A DNA stretch of 64,000 nt, taken from assembly GCF_009711135.1 (NCBI RefSeq), contig NZ_WMIC01000010.1, positions 150,042 to 214,041 on the forward strand. The letters run 5' to 3'. Position 1 is the stretch's first letter. Each line of letters starts with the position of its first letter. The notes below the pieces were generated by a model. That model worked only from the letters and a program-made list of their open reading frames with translations, was not told where the DNA came from and ran no database searches. The translations under genes and the position numbers were made by a program. Positions 10,011 through 19,012 of the stretch are shown piece after piece. Source of the stretch: Flavobacterium sp. LC2016-01 (GTDB taxonomy: Bacteria; Bacteroidota; Bacteroidia; Flavobacteriales; Flavobacteriaceae).

Positions 10011-10913
10011 ATGATTAGAACGATAAAGTTAAGCGGGATTTTACTAGTGTTTTTAATGGTATTTAGCTGTGCAGGCACAGGAAAAATGAAGCAAACACAG
10101 ACCATCGAAGTACAAGGACATCGTGGTGACCGCGGCAATTTTCCTGAAAATACGATTCCGGCTTTTTTAAGTGCTGTTAAAAAAGGTGCGGCTGTTTTAG
10201 AGATGGATGTTGTGATTTCGAAGGATCAAAAAGTGGTGGTTTCGCATGAACCATTTATGGCTGCGCAGTACATGAGCGATCTTGAAGGAAAACCAATTAA
10301 AAAGGATAACGAGAAGCGTTATAATCTTTTTGAGATGACTTACGACAGTATCAAAAGGTTTGACAGCGGTTCCAGAGGAAATGCAGCTTTTCCGGCACAG
10401 CAGAAACTGAAGACTTATAAGCCTCTATTATCTGAAGTGATTGACAGTGTTGAAAATTATATCAGCAGAAATAAACTCAAACCTGTGCGATACAATATTG
10501 AAATCAAATCGGAAAAGGAAGATTACGGAAAAAGACAGCCAGAGCCTGCTTTATTCGCCGCAATGGTCATGAAGGTTATTAAGGATAAAGGTATTGAGCA
10601 AAAAATAAACATCCAGTCTTTTGATCCGACGGTCCTAAATGTGATGCATAAGATGTATCCGAGCACTAAGATTGCTTATCTTGTAGGGGAAGGTACTTTT
10701 ATAAAAAATCTGTCGATGCTGGATTTTGTGCCCGAAATTTACAGTCCTAATCATAAACTGCTCAATAAAGAAGAAGTTGCTTCTATCAGGTCTTTGAAAA
10801 TGCGAATAATTCCCTGGACAGTAAATGAGGATAAGGATATAGACCATATGCTCAAACTGAAAGTGGATGGAATTATAACGGATTATCCTGAAAAGGTATT
10901 GAATAAATTATAA
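10011..10913 (+). CDS. Glycerophosphodiester phosphodiesterase lipoprotein
   Basis: The 300-residue protein has a lipobox ending at Cys20 (LMVFSC), then a GDPD TIM-barrel starting with GHRGDRGNFPENT. The family's active-site residues are present: His37 and the downstream Glu64, Asp66 and His79 (VLEMDVVISKD...VVVSHEP). The C-terminal end IIPWTVNEDKDIDHMLKLKVDGIITDYPE is the typical last two barrel strands. GDPDs split glycerophosphodiesters (deacylated phospholipids, some teichoic-type polymers) into glycerol-3-phosphate and an alcohol. It starts 8 bases after the phosphoesterase stop and closes the operon that begins with the ECF sigma factor, which supports phosphodiester scavenging at the surface or in the periplasm. 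Confidence 0.92.
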   Translation: MIRTIKLSGILLVFLMVFSCAGTGKMKQTQTIEVQGHRGDRGNFPENTIPAFLSAVKKGAAVLEMDVVISKDQKVVVSHEPFMAAQYMSDLEGKPIKKDNEKRYNLFEMTYDSIKRFDSGSRGNAAFPAQQKLKTYKPLLSEVIDSVENYISRNKLKPVRYNIEIKSEKEDYGKRQPEPALFAAMVMKVIKDKGIEQKINIQSFDPTVLNVMHKMYPSTKIAYLVGEGTFIKNLSMLDFVPEIYSPNHKLLNKEEVASIRSLKMRIIPWTVNEDKDIDHMLKLKVDGIITDYPEKVLNKL

Positions 10914-11017
10914 TAACTTTTTAAATAAAACATTGACGAATATAAATTAAAACTGTTTCAGTGGAAGTCTTGATAAGACTTAGTTTTTTATTTTATTCGA
11001 TATTGAAGCAACATATT

Positions 11018-11293
11018 ATGCAAGGAATAAATTCTAGAGAGCATCGAATTTTGGCTGCAGCCTTTGATAAATTTGAATCTATGTCTTTAATTGCTCAAGA
11101 CGTATTAGAAGAATCTGAAGATTTGCAGACCCGACAAGGTATGGCAGAGTTAGATAATCTGTATGCGAGATTTCAGCTATTGTATAATGAACTTGAAAAA
11201 TGCATTAAAGAATATGAGGTCAAGAAAAAAAAGGTACGTACTACTATCAATAGGAACAATCGAAAATTAAATTCGAAGCTGCGAAGAATGTAG
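11018..11293 (+). CDS. Small hypothetical helical protein
   Basis: I do not recognise this protein. From the ATG at 11018 it is 91 residues (MQGINSREHRIL...). It looks largely alpha-helical: an acidic, leucine-rich first half and a strongly basic tail (YEVKKKKVRTTINRNNRK). An upstream GTG at 10961 would add 19 residues but is less likely. No transmembrane segment or signal peptide is visible. It lies 104 bases after the GDPD gene and is followed by a strong terminator, so it could be the last gene of the upstream operon or separate. The charge distribution would suit a nucleic-acid or ribosome contact, but that is only a guess. Confidence 0.6.
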   Translation: MQGINSREHRILAAAFDKFESMSLIAQDVLEESEDLQTRQGMAELDNLYARFQLLYNELEKCIKEYEVKKKKVRTTINRNNRKLNSKLRRM

Positions 11294-11329
11294 ATTTTTA
11301 AAATCATTTAGTAATTTATTTCAACTTAT

Positions 11330-11360
11330 AACCTCCAAGATCTTTGATCTTGGAGGTTTT
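11330..11360 (+). terminator. Perfect hairpin terminator
   Basis: AACCTCCAAGATC (11330-11342) pairs perfectly with GATCTTGGAGGTT (11346-11358) around a TTT loop and is followed by T residues. It ends the transcript of the small gene before it. Confidence 0.85.
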
Positions 11361-11406
11361 TATTTAAAGGAAAATTCGAAACTATCCCCGATTTTCTTAA
11401 ATAATT

Positions 11407-11455
11407 ATAATTATTGGAAATCTAATTTTATTAAATCGACACCACAGCATCTAAT
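11407..11455. repeat. 49-bp dispersed repeat, copy A
   Basis: This stretch matches 20697-20745 at 41 of 49 positions by eye, without gaps. It ends exactly where the XdhC-tail duplication begins. The other copy spans the stop codon of the histidine kinase gene and the intergenic DNA after it. Confidence 0.5.
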
Positions 11456-11456
11456 G

Positions 11457-11501
11457 TCCCTCACTTCCTATACACAATTGCTAAAGCCTGTTTTTATTTA
11501 A
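11457..11501 (+). pseudogene. Residual 3' end of an XdhC-like gene
   Basis: The reading frame SLTSYTQLLKPVFI-stop is present here with no gene body. The same residues (SLTSYTQLLKPVFV-stop) end the XdhC-like gene at 63245-63757. The synonymous differences (for example TCC/TCT, ACA/ACG) show that it was coding and diverged. In both places it lies about 200 bases upstream of an aldo/keto reductase start, so this is the stump of a duplicated XdhC-reductase gene pair whose first gene was lost here. Confidence 0.75.
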
Positions 11502-11743
11502 ATATACTGGGTTAAATGTTTGAATATTAATAAATTATAATAAAAAAGATGTTTCCGAAATAAATTTATATTCAATTTTTGTCGAAATTTACATGTGGAG
11601 TAGCAGCTTTTATTGTTATGATATTGCGACAGTGCTTCATGTTTCTAATTAAGGATAATCGTTTTTCTAAAATAATAGTAATAATAAAATATAGGTATTA
11701 TGTCAATAAAAAATATACTTCCAGGGAAGCTAGGCTTCGGTTC
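11457..11743 (+). repeat. Direct repeat, left copy (XdhC tail, intergenic DNA, aldo/keto reductase start)
   Basis: This segment corresponds to 63713-64000 in the same orientation. The XdhC tail and first part of the intergenic DNA are about 75-80% alike with small indels. From about 11636 the two copies differ by only one inserted T, and the 44 coding bases visible in the right copy are identical to 11700-11743. The repeat continues past the window edge on the right. The copies lie 52,257 bp apart. Confidence 0.85.
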
Positions 11744-12716
11744 GGCTCCACTGGGCAATATGTTTCGTAATGTTCCTGATGATGAAGTATCCGCTACCGT
11801 GGAAGCTGCATGGAACGCTGGGATACGTTATTTTGATAACGCTCCGTTCTACGGCGCCGGTCTGGCAGAAATTCGTCTGGGTGAAGTTCTTTCACAGTAT
11901 CCTCGAGAAGAATATGTCTTGAGTACGAAAGTCGGCCGTGTTATTCTGGATGAGGTAGAGGATATCAGCGCCAGAGATTTAGGGGAAAAGGGGGATCTAT
12001 TTAAATATGGGCGTCCCAACAAAATTGTAAATGACTACACTGAAGATGGTACGCTGCGTTCCATTGAGGGCAGTTTAAAAAGACTTAAGACAGATCATCT
12101 GGATATTGTCTGGGTTCATGATGTCGCTCAGGATTTTTATGGCGACGAGTGGCTGGACAAATTTGAAAGTGCAAGAAAAGGGGCTTTTAAAGTGCTGGAT
12201 CGTCTGCGTGATGAAGGCGTAATCAAAGGCTGGGGACTCGGTGTGAATCGTGTAGAGCCTATTGAAATTATATTAAGTTTGGAAGGAGCTCGTCCTGATG
12301 GTTTTTTATTGGCAGGCCGTTATACGCTTCTGGATCACAGTAAAGCACTGCAACGCGTTATGCCGGAAGTTTCAAAGCAAGGTTTAGGAATTGTTGTTGG
12401 CGGTCCCTACAGTTCAGGTGTTCTGGTTGGCGGTTTGACTTTTGAATATGCTCCAGCTTCTCCTCAAATTCTGGAGAAAGTGGCAAAAATTAAAAAAAAT
12501 GCTGATGAGTTTGGAGTAAGTATGAAGGCTGCGGGTCTGCAGTTTTCTCTTGCCAATCCCGCTGTGGCGGCGGCCATTCCTGGCGCAAGCAGACCTTCGC
12601 GTCTGGCAGAAGATAATGAAGCACTTAACGAAGTAATTCCTGATGATTTTTGGAAACAATTACGCAATCAAGGTTTAGTTGATCCCGCGGCTCCGCTTCC
12701 GATAGACAAAAAATGA
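11700..12716 (+). CDS. Aldo/keto reductase
   Basis: The 338-residue protein is a single-domain TIM-barrel AKR. The catalytic tetrad is visible as Asp46 (FDNAPFYG), Tyr51, Lys77 (STKVG) and His140 (WVHD). The sequence around DNAPFYGAGLAEIRLGEVL resembles the D-threo-aldose 1-dehydrogenase / pyridoxal 4-dehydrogenase branch, which oxidises L-fucose-like sugars or pyridoxal with NAD(P). The C-terminal AAIPGASRPSRLAEDNEALN segment carries the NADP-binding loop. Its GC content and codon use look higher than in neighbouring genes. A second copy begins at 63957, and the stump of an XdhC-like gene lies upstream. The true substrate is uncertain. Confidence 0.88.
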   Translation: MSIKNILPGKLGFGSAPLGNMFRNVPDDEVSATVEAAWNAGIRYFDNAPFYGAGLAEIRLGEVLSQYPREEYVLSTKVGRVILDEVEDISARDLGEKGDLFKYGRPNKIVNDYTEDGTLRSIEGSLKRLKTDHLDIVWVHDVAQDFYGDEWLDKFESARKGAFKVLDRLRDEGVIKGWGLGVNRVEPIEIILSLEGARPDGFLLAGRYTLLDHSKALQRVMPEVSKQGLGIVVGGPYSSGVLVGGLTFEYAPASPQILEKVAKIKKNADEFGVSMKAAGLQFSLANPAVAAAIPGASRPSRLAEDNEALNEVIPDDFWKQLRNQGLVDPAAPLPIDKK

Positions 12717-12848
12717 TAAAAATTTAAATAAGAATTATTATGGTATGGATTCTTCGTTTGCATCTCAAGTAAAGTAAAAGAATGATAATCATAATCAGCG
12801 TAATAATTACGCTCTATTTTTTAGTCAAACAATTTAAAGTAAAAAAAA

Positions 12849-13832
12849 ATGAAAAAAATTGGAATTAATGGTTTTGGCAGAATTGGAAGATCTTCTCTAA
12901 AAGTTATATTAGAAAACCCTGATTTGGAATTGGTTGGGATTAATGATTTAATGAGTATAGAAAATGCAGTTTATCTTTTAAAGTACGATAGTATATATGG
13001 GAAGTATGATAAAAAAGTGACTTTTGAAGGAGATTATATACTGATTGATAATCACAGGATAAAATATACTTCTAAAAAGGACCCTTCAGAGCTGCCATGG
13101 AAAGAATTATGGGTAGATGTAGCTATAGAAAGTACTGGTTTGTTTACCAATAAAACAGATGCAGAAAAGCATCTCAGTGCAGGAGCTAAATTTGTCGTGA
13201 TTTCAGGTCCGACAAAAGACACTCCGACCATAGTGCATGGCGTAAATACAGCAGAAGGCAAAGTTTCCATATTTTCATGTGCTAGTTGTACAACAAATAA
13301 TATTAGCCCGCTCATAGAAATTTTAGGACGAAGAATTGGTATTAAAAAAGCTATTTTAAACACAATTCATGCTTACACAGCTTCGCAGACATTAATGGAC
13401 GCTCCTTCAAAAAGAGAACCCAGAATGGGACGCACGGCAGGTATTAATCTTGCTCCTGCAGCTACTGGAGCGGCTATTGCAACGACCAAAGCATTACCTG
13501 AGTATGCTGGAAAATTTGATGGAGTAGCAGTAAGGGTTCCTGTTCCGGTAGGATCAATATCTGATATTACTTTTGTTACAGGAAGAAATACAACTGCTGA
13601 AGAGATTAATGCGATTTTGTCAGAAGAAGCTTTGACGCCGCGTTATGAAAAAGTAGTTACCGTAACAAATGAACCATTGGTATCAACTGACATCATAAAA
13701 AGCCCTTTTGCTGCTACAGTAGATTTAGAAATGACCAGAGTAGTTGATGGAGATTTGGTAAAAGTTATGGCATGGTATGATAATGAATGGGGGTTCACCA
13801 ATCAAATGATTAGACAGATTCTTGAATTGTAA
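12849..13832 (+). CDS. gap: Glyceraldehyde-3-phosphate dehydrogenase, type I
   Basis: The 327-residue protein has the Rossmann start GINGFGRIGR, Asp33 at the end of the second strand (GIND, which favours NAD), the catalytic Cys147 in SCASCTTNN and His174 in LNTIHAYTASQ. The C-terminal MAWYDNEWGFTNQM segment is also typical. It oxidises glyceraldehyde 3-phosphate to 1,3-bisphosphoglycerate in glycolysis or the reverse in gluconeogenesis. It is not beside other glycolytic genes here, and flavobacteria often carry more than one gap gene, so this may be a second, condition-specific isozyme. It follows the aldo/keto reductase by 132 bases that contain no recognisable gene. Confidence 0.93.
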   Translation: MKKIGINGFGRIGRSSLKVILENPDLELVGINDLMSIENAVYLLKYDSIYGKYDKKVTFEGDYILIDNHRIKYTSKKDPSELPWKELWVDVAIESTGLFTNKTDAEKHLSAGAKFVVISGPTKDTPTIVHGVNTAEGKVSIFSCASCTTNNISPLIEILGRRIGIKKAILNTIHAYTASQTLMDAPSKREPRMGRTAGINLAPAATGAAIATTKALPEYAGKFDGVAVRVPVPVGSISDITFVTGRNTTAEEINAILSEEALTPRYEKVVTVTNEPLVSTDIIKSPFAATVDLEMTRVVDGDLVKVMAWYDNEWGFTNQMIRQILEL

Positions 13833-13951
13833 GAAAGAGATAGGTGCTCAATGCTAATTTTTTTTAGAGCTTACTTCTTTGATTTTAGATTGTATAATTC
13901 GCCATAATTGTGGGGTTTTATCATTAAATTTAAACAATTAAAAATTTTGTT

Positions 13952-14569
13952 ATGAATTATACTCAACTAGCTTTTACCGATGCTATTAAAGACCTCCAAG
14001 AAAAAAAAGGAAGTAGAAACGGTTATGATCGTATGGAAAAAACCTCGGTTGTTGATGGACTTACTGATAATGAGATTTATTTTATTGAAGATCGGGATAG
14101 TTTTTACATGGCGAGTTTTGGAGAGAACGAATATCCATATATACAACATCGCGGCGGTCCTAAAGGCTTTATAAAAGTCATTGATAATAAAACCATTGGG
14201 ATTGTAGATTTTGTTGGCAACAAACAGTATATATCTACTGGCAACATTGCAACGAATAATAATGTGGCAATCATAATGGTTTCCTATCCGCATCGGGCTA
14301 GATTAAAACTCTATGCCAAAGCTAAAATTGTGGAATTGGAAGAGGATCAAGAGTTATATGATTTATTAAAACCTGAAGATTATAAATTTCGTCCTGAGCG
14401 AATGATGATTTTCGAAATTCAGGCATATGACTGGAATTGCCCTCAGCATATTATACCTCGTTACACAACGGAAGAGATTGACGAAGCATTACAGCCTCAA
14501 AAAGAATATATTGCAAACTTGGAAAATAAAGTAAAAATTCTGGAAGAAAAACTTTTAGATAAGAAGTAA
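13952..14569 (+). CDS. PNPOx-like FMN-binding family protein
   Basis: The 205-residue protein has the split-barrel pattern of pyridoxamine-phosphate-oxidase-like flavin proteins. The segment DSFYMASFGENEYPYIQHRGGPKGFIKV (about 50-77) matches the FMN-binding strands, followed by GNKQYISTGNI and the PHRARLKLYAKAKIVE strand. The C-terminal 40 residues form a charged coiled-coil-like helix (IANLENKVKILEEKLL). Such proteins act as FMN- or F420-dependent oxidoreductases, or only bind flavin. It lacks the C-terminal substrate-binding part of true PdxH, so vitamin B6 synthesis is unlikely. It lies 119 bases after gap on the same strand and ends before a terminator. Confidence 0.8.
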   Translation: MNYTQLAFTDAIKDLQEKKGSRNGYDRMEKTSVVDGLTDNEIYFIEDRDSFYMASFGENEYPYIQHRGGPKGFIKVIDNKTIGIVDFVGNKQYISTGNIATNNNVAIIMVSYPHRARLKLYAKAKIVELEEDQELYDLLKPEDYKFRPERMMIFEIQAYDWNCPQHIIPRYTTEEIDEALQPQKEYIANLENKVKILEEKLLDKK

Positions 14570-14735
14570 GAACTTAGATGAATTTAAACAGAAAGACATG
14601 ATTTTTTACTAGAATGCCTCTATCTACCATAATTTGGCTAAGAAAAAATATTTTTTGCACCCCAGTCTTTCGAGACACAAACAAGGTGCGAATTTAATCA
14701 AAACATCGCTTGATATCCAAAAGAATAAGTAATAA

Positions 14736-14782
14736 AAAAAAAGAGTTAAAATATTGTTTATCAATATATTAACTCTTTTTTT
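14736..14782. terminator. Bidirectional terminator between convergent genes
   Basis: A-rich AAAAAAAGAGTTAA (14736-14749) and ATATTG (14751-14756) pair with CAATAT (14762-14767) and TTAACTCTTTTTTT (14769-14782), with one A-A mismatch and a TTTAT loop. T-runs on both strands fit termination of the rightward PNPOx-like gene and the leftward GLPGLI gene. The remaining 14570-14921 DNA shows no gene. Confidence 0.75.
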
Positions 14783-14921
14783 CTTGGTGCTAATCTTTCC
14801 ATTTATTCTATAAATGCAATTCTGTGACTTCTATTCTATTACTGGCTCCATTGATATATTCTGAAAATCTCAGGAACCATTTAGATTATTTTTTGTGTAA
14901 GAAATAAGTTTTAATAGCTTG

Positions 14922-15725
14922 TCATAAGGAGTAGGCTTGTAATGTCTTTCTTGCCCATTTTCCCCAATCTTTCAAAGCATCCAAAAGTATTTTGTTTAGT
15001 CCTTTATTGTCAGTCGGTTTACCTTTAATTGGTGGAGCTAAATCTTTGTCAGAAACTGGAATTTCAGTAACTTTTGTGGCAAACCATGTCATATTTTCAT
15101 GTGGCATTGCCAAGCCTAAAATTGTTCCTGGTAAACCTGTAAAAGATTCAGGACCGCCTGAGAATGGAATTTGAATTGTATAATAAGCAACAACATAAAC
15201 AGAATCGATAATTATAGCATTTGCTCTACGGCATTCATAACCCGCAATTTCTCTAGTTTCATCGGTAATTTTCCAGTCAATTTTACGTAAACTATCTTTA
15301 ACTAAGTATAAATCATCGTAAACGTTTTTTTGGGTAGTACTGGTTTTAGTATCTAAATCTGTTGCGATAATATTTTTTAAATTAGCCATTGCATCATCTG
15401 CAATCCAACTGGTGTTGTTTGGTGTTTCATTGGTTTCATTCCATTTATATAAACTTTTGTTTTTTGAAAAGCTGAGTGTACTTTTTACAGTTTTAAATTG
15501 TGGATTGTTTTTTTTATAACTTTCAAAAGCTAATTTATAATAACTCTCAGTTTCTCCTTTGATTTTTTTTGAAATCAAAGCATATGTATTTATTTTTTTT
15601 TCAAATTCGATTACGCCATTTTCTACAAAGTGGTCACTTTGTACAACGTGGTCATTTTGAGCAAAAGTATTGCAGCTTATCAATGCAATTATTAAAATTA
15701 AGATGCGATTTATTATTGTTTTCAT
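14922..15725 (-). CDS. GLPGLI family protein
   Basis: The 267-residue protein has a signal peptide (MKTIINRILILIIALISC, cleaved around CNTFAQ) and, near residue 200, the family-defining motif here as GLPGTILGL, preceded by AYYTIQIPFSGGPESF. GLPGLI proteins are Bacteroidota-specific exported proteins of unknown function. They are regularly encoded beside an outer-membrane barrel with a carboxypeptidase-regulatory domain, as here: the barrel gene ends 4 bases upstream, so the two form an operon. The pair may form an outer-membrane assembly or transport unit, but no function has been shown that I can cite. Confidence 0.88.
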   Translation of the reverse strand: MKTIINRILILIIALISCNTFAQNDHVVQSDHFVENGVIEFEKKINTYALISKKIKGETESYYKLAFESYKKNNPQFKTVKSTLSFSKNKSLYKWNETNETPNNTSWIADDAMANLKNIIATDLDTKTSTTQKNVYDDLYLVKDSLRKIDWKITDETREIAGYECRRANAIIIDSVYVVAYYTIQIPFSGGPESFTGLPGTILGLAMPHENMTWFATKVTEIPVSDKDLAPPIKGKPTDNKGLNKILLDALKDWGKWARKTLQAYSL

Positions 15726-15729
15726 AGTT

Positions 15730-18528
15730 TTAGTTTTGTTTAGTTTCTCCTCCGCCCATTTTGCTGAAATCCCAGCTTACAGAGAACATAAAGTATCTTT
15801 GGATAGTCGTATAAGTGCTTTGGCTGATATTTCCATTGAATGCAGTTCGATTAAATCCTAAATTTTGGTTCAAAAGATCTCGTCCCGTTATAGAAACTCT
15901 TAAATTATCTGATTTTAAGAATTTTTTGGTGATAGATGCATTCCAAATAAAACGTTCAAAACTTTCCTGAATCACTTGCGTTTTTCCATTATATTGATAA
16001 TTACCATCTGAGCTAATTTCTAGTTTGAAAGGCAATTGTACGCTGGTCCAAAAATTTCCATTAAAGCCCCAACCATTACTATCGCTATTTTCGTTGATGC
16101 TTGCATCAGCAACATTGTAAGTAGGTCCGAAGCTAGCATTCAAGTTATATTTTTTTTCTTTATTCTTTGATAAGTTTAAATTAACGGAATAAGTTGAATT
16201 TTTAGTTTGATTCAGTTTTGTATTGATATAATTATAGTTTATATTTTTGTTAGCGCTTAAGCCAATTCCTGCGTTCATGTCTATGGCTTTGATTGTTTTG
16301 CCAAAATTACCATTCAAATAATAACTTGTTGCTGCTTTGTCTTTTAGATTTACAAATTGAGAAATACTTTGTCCTCTATCATTTGTAATCACATTACTTA
16401 TTATTGGATTTAGCGTGAAATTATACGATCCATTAACCGAAAAATATTGATTGCTAAGTACTTTATACGAATAATAACTTCCTCTAAAATTATTTTTAAA
16501 AGAAGGATCTAAGTTTGGATTACCCAAAATCGTATTTAATGGGTTTTGATTATTTGGTATTGGTTGTATTTGTTCTAATGTTGGCTGATCGTTGTTTCCG
16601 TTATATGACAAACGCAGCGATTCTCTTTGTTTAAAATTATATTGATAGCTTATTTGAGGCATGTAGTTGACAAATTTTCGATCAAAAGAACTATCTCTAT
16701 AAACATCATATTGTTTAAATTTTACACCACTAAATTTAGATCCAAAATTAAAAACGGTTTTGTTTTTTTTGTAATTAAAAATCGCTCCAAGTTGATTTAT
16801 CGTTTGGTCTAATTCATAATTATTACTAAAGATGGAATCCAGAACATTATAATCACCATTTGGAGATTGATTAAAAGATTTACGATCAGATTTTCCGTTA
16901 CTCATGTTGAATCCATAATTAAGAATTAGAGATAGACTTTTGGATAACGGTTCGGTATAGATTAAATTTGATTTAAAAGCTGTATTCTTAATATTATTGA
17001 CTTTGTTTTGATCGACTACTTTAGTGCTATCCGGACTAATTACGGATGGTGTAAAAAATTCAGCTCTAGAATTTAAATAACCATCACTTTTGCTGTCTGT
17101 ACTTGATTGGCTTAAATTAAGAGATAATGTTCGGCCCTTTTTTTTAAGTCTTTTGGTTAATAAAGTATTAAAATTAAATATTTTATCATCAACGTCGTTT
17201 GTAGTTGTCTGGTTCAAATTATTCAACTGGTTACCTTGTTCATCCGTACCTTTTCGCATTTCTGCTTCACTTGAATTACTCTTTTTAAATAATCCATCTA
17301 CATTTAATTTTAAAGTTAAAGTCGTATCAATTTTAATTTCATAAGTTAGATCAAGTTTGTTTTTAGTCATGTTTTTCTCAAAACTCTTGTCTGAAGTATT
17401 ATAAATACTGCTAGAACTTAAATTTTGCTGGTTAATATCATTACGATCTCCTGAAAGTTTGATATCACCAATTTTATAGTTTACATTGATAGATTCTTTG
17501 TCGTTGTTCCATTTATTGTCAAAATGTATTCCGCCAGTTTGAGTTACCGGAATTCCTTCACCATTAAATTGTCCATCCCAACTGTCAAATTCATCATTTC
17601 CAGTGTTTGTAAAATAAATACCGCCGTCATCACTTACTTGATAACTGTTTTGCCCATATTTATCTTTATCTCCCCATCCTAATCCTACTTGTCCTGTATT
17701 GCCTAAAATACCATAAGCGGCTAGTTTTTTCTTGTCCCAAAACTTATTAAACATGGCTTGACCTTTGTAAAAATCATTAGTTCCACCTCCGAGTTCTACT
17801 TTTCCGAAATAACCATTTTTTTTGTCTTCTTTAAGCTTAACATTCAGCGTTTTGGTTTTCTGACCATCATCAACTCCTGTAAAAGCAGCTTGATCACTTT
17901 TTTTGTCGTACAATTGTACTTTATCAACCATGTCCGCACGTAGATTTTTTGTAACTAAAGTGGGATCGTCACCAAAAAATTCTTCACCATCAACCAAAAC
18001 TTTGGTTACAGTTTCGCCTTGAGCGGTAATTTTTCCATCCTTATCGATTTGTATTCCTGGGAATTGTTTTATCAGATCTTCCACTTTTGCATTAGGTTCT
18101 ATTTTAAATGCTTTTGGATCAAATTCTAACGTATCTCCTTTGATTTTCATGGCGGCTCTATTGCCTTTTATAATTATTTCGGATAGTAATCTTCCTTTAT
18201 CTTCCAAATTAATTTTACCATAATCCTTGATTAACTTTGTGGAATCAATAGAAAATTGATCTACAAAATCAGCAAATTTTGGATAAGAAACCAGTAAAAT
18301 AAATTTACCGGGTTTAATATTATTCAACTCAAAATAACCATTTTCTTTAGCTCGGGTAAATTTTACTAAAATGGAATCTTTTGCTCTTAACAAAGAGACT
18401 GATGCTTTTGTTAAAGTAGATTTGTTTACGGTATCTGTTACATACCCTTTAACTGTACCTGATGTTTGTGCCTGTAAAGTAGTTGATAAAAAAAGAAAGC
18501 AACATAATAATAGAATTGTTTGTCTCAT
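15730..18528 (-). CDS. Outer-membrane beta-barrel protein with carboxypeptidase-regulatory-like domain
   Basis: The 932-residue protein has a signal peptide (MRQTILLLCCFLFLSTTLQAQ), a CarboxypepD_reg-like domain (about 23-115, VKGYVTDTVNKSTLTKASV), a plug-like segment containing KVLVDGEEFFGDDP (about 165-180) and a large barrel of the Omp_b-brl_3 type that fills the rest. It resembles TonB-dependent receptors but belongs to the barrel group that pairs with GLPGLI proteins, and no STN domain is present. It probably spans the outer membrane. What it transports or displays is unknown. Confidence 0.85.
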   Translation of the reverse strand: MRQTILLLCCFLFLSTTLQAQTSGTVKGYVTDTVNKSTLTKASVSLLRAKDSILVKFTRAKENGYFELNNIKPGKFILLVSYPKFADFVDQFSIDSTKLIKDYGKINLEDKGRLLSEIIIKGNRAAMKIKGDTLEFDPKAFKIEPNAKVEDLIKQFPGIQIDKDGKITAQGETVTKVLVDGEEFFGDDPTLVTKNLRADMVDKVQLYDKKSDQAAFTGVDDGQKTKTLNVKLKEDKKNGYFGKVELGGGTNDFYKGQAMFNKFWDKKKLAAYGILGNTGQVGLGWGDKDKYGQNSYQVSDDGGIYFTNTGNDEFDSWDGQFNGEGIPVTQTGGIHFDNKWNNDKESINVNYKIGDIKLSGDRNDINQQNLSSSSIYNTSDKSFEKNMTKNKLDLTYEIKIDTTLTLKLNVDGLFKKSNSSEAEMRKGTDEQGNQLNNLNQTTTNDVDDKIFNFNTLLTKRLKKKGRTLSLNLSQSSTDSKSDGYLNSRAEFFTPSVISPDSTKVVDQNKVNNIKNTAFKSNLIYTEPLSKSLSLILNYGFNMSNGKSDRKSFNQSPNGDYNVLDSIFSNNYELDQTINQLGAIFNYKKNKTVFNFGSKFSGVKFKQYDVYRDSSFDRKFVNYMPQISYQYNFKQRESLRLSYNGNNDQPTLEQIQPIPNNQNPLNTILGNPNLDPSFKNNFRGSYYSYKVLSNQYFSVNGSYNFTLNPIISNVITNDRGQSISQFVNLKDKAATSYYLNGNFGKTIKAIDMNAGIGLSANKNINYNYINTKLNQTKNSTYSVNLNLSKNKEKKYNLNASFGPTYNVADASINENSDSNGWGFNGNFWTSVQLPFKLEISSDGNYQYNGKTQVIQESFERFIWNASITKKFLKSDNLRVSITGRDLLNQNLGFNRTAFNGNISQSTYTTIQRYFMFSVSWDFSKMGGGETKQN

Positions 18529-18880
18529 TAATTGGTTATGGTTTTTTAAAAAAGAGGCATAATAGTTCTATTCTATTTTTTGAGAAATAGAAATAAAATG
18601 CACTTGTTTTGTGATTTGTTTTGGTTATGGAGTTAGAAGATTGTAGGTTCTATACTAGAAATTGAAATAGCACTTTTTTATAAAGGTTTGCTGAAGAATA
18701 GCGATTTAATTTTATGAAATTCATAATTTTTTTGCGAGGTTTTGATTATTGGCGGTTTGAATTTTAACGATTTTAATTAGTAATCGTTAGTATAATAGTT
18801 AAATGTTAACATGGTTCAAATCTAAGTAAAAATACTACAATGTAAAGAAGGACTTTACTTTTTTTTAACATAATTAATTA
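18529..18880. other. Gene-free upstream region of the barrel operon
   Basis: This stretch is AT-rich (strings of TTTT and ATTA) and has no convincing reading frame. It must contain the promoter of the leftward barrel-GLPGLI operon, but I could not pick a -7 box with confidence. Confidence 0.4.
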
Positions 18881-19000
18881 TTAACAATCTTGTTTTTTAG
18901 CCAATATTGCTTGAATTTCAGTGTGTACTTCTGCTTTGGTTTTTAGATTTCTTTTTATAACCAAAGGTCTTGTGCTTCTGGGTCCATTTTTAGGTATGAA
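18881..19000 (-). other. Orphan open frame, possible C-terminal gene remnant
   Basis: On the minus strand an open frame of about 39 residues (FIPKNGPRSTRPLVIKRNLK, then TKAEVHTEIQAILAKKQDC, then stop) has protein-like composition but no plausible start. Upstream it runs into the terminator hairpin of the pirin gene. It may be the tail of a lost gene. I do not recognise the family. Confidence 0.3.
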
Positions 19001-19012
19001 CTCAAATAAAAA

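Noticed and set aside
12740..12770. GG..GC element upstream of gap as a sigma-54 promoter
   Set aside because: The spacing is again eleven bases and the flanks do not match.
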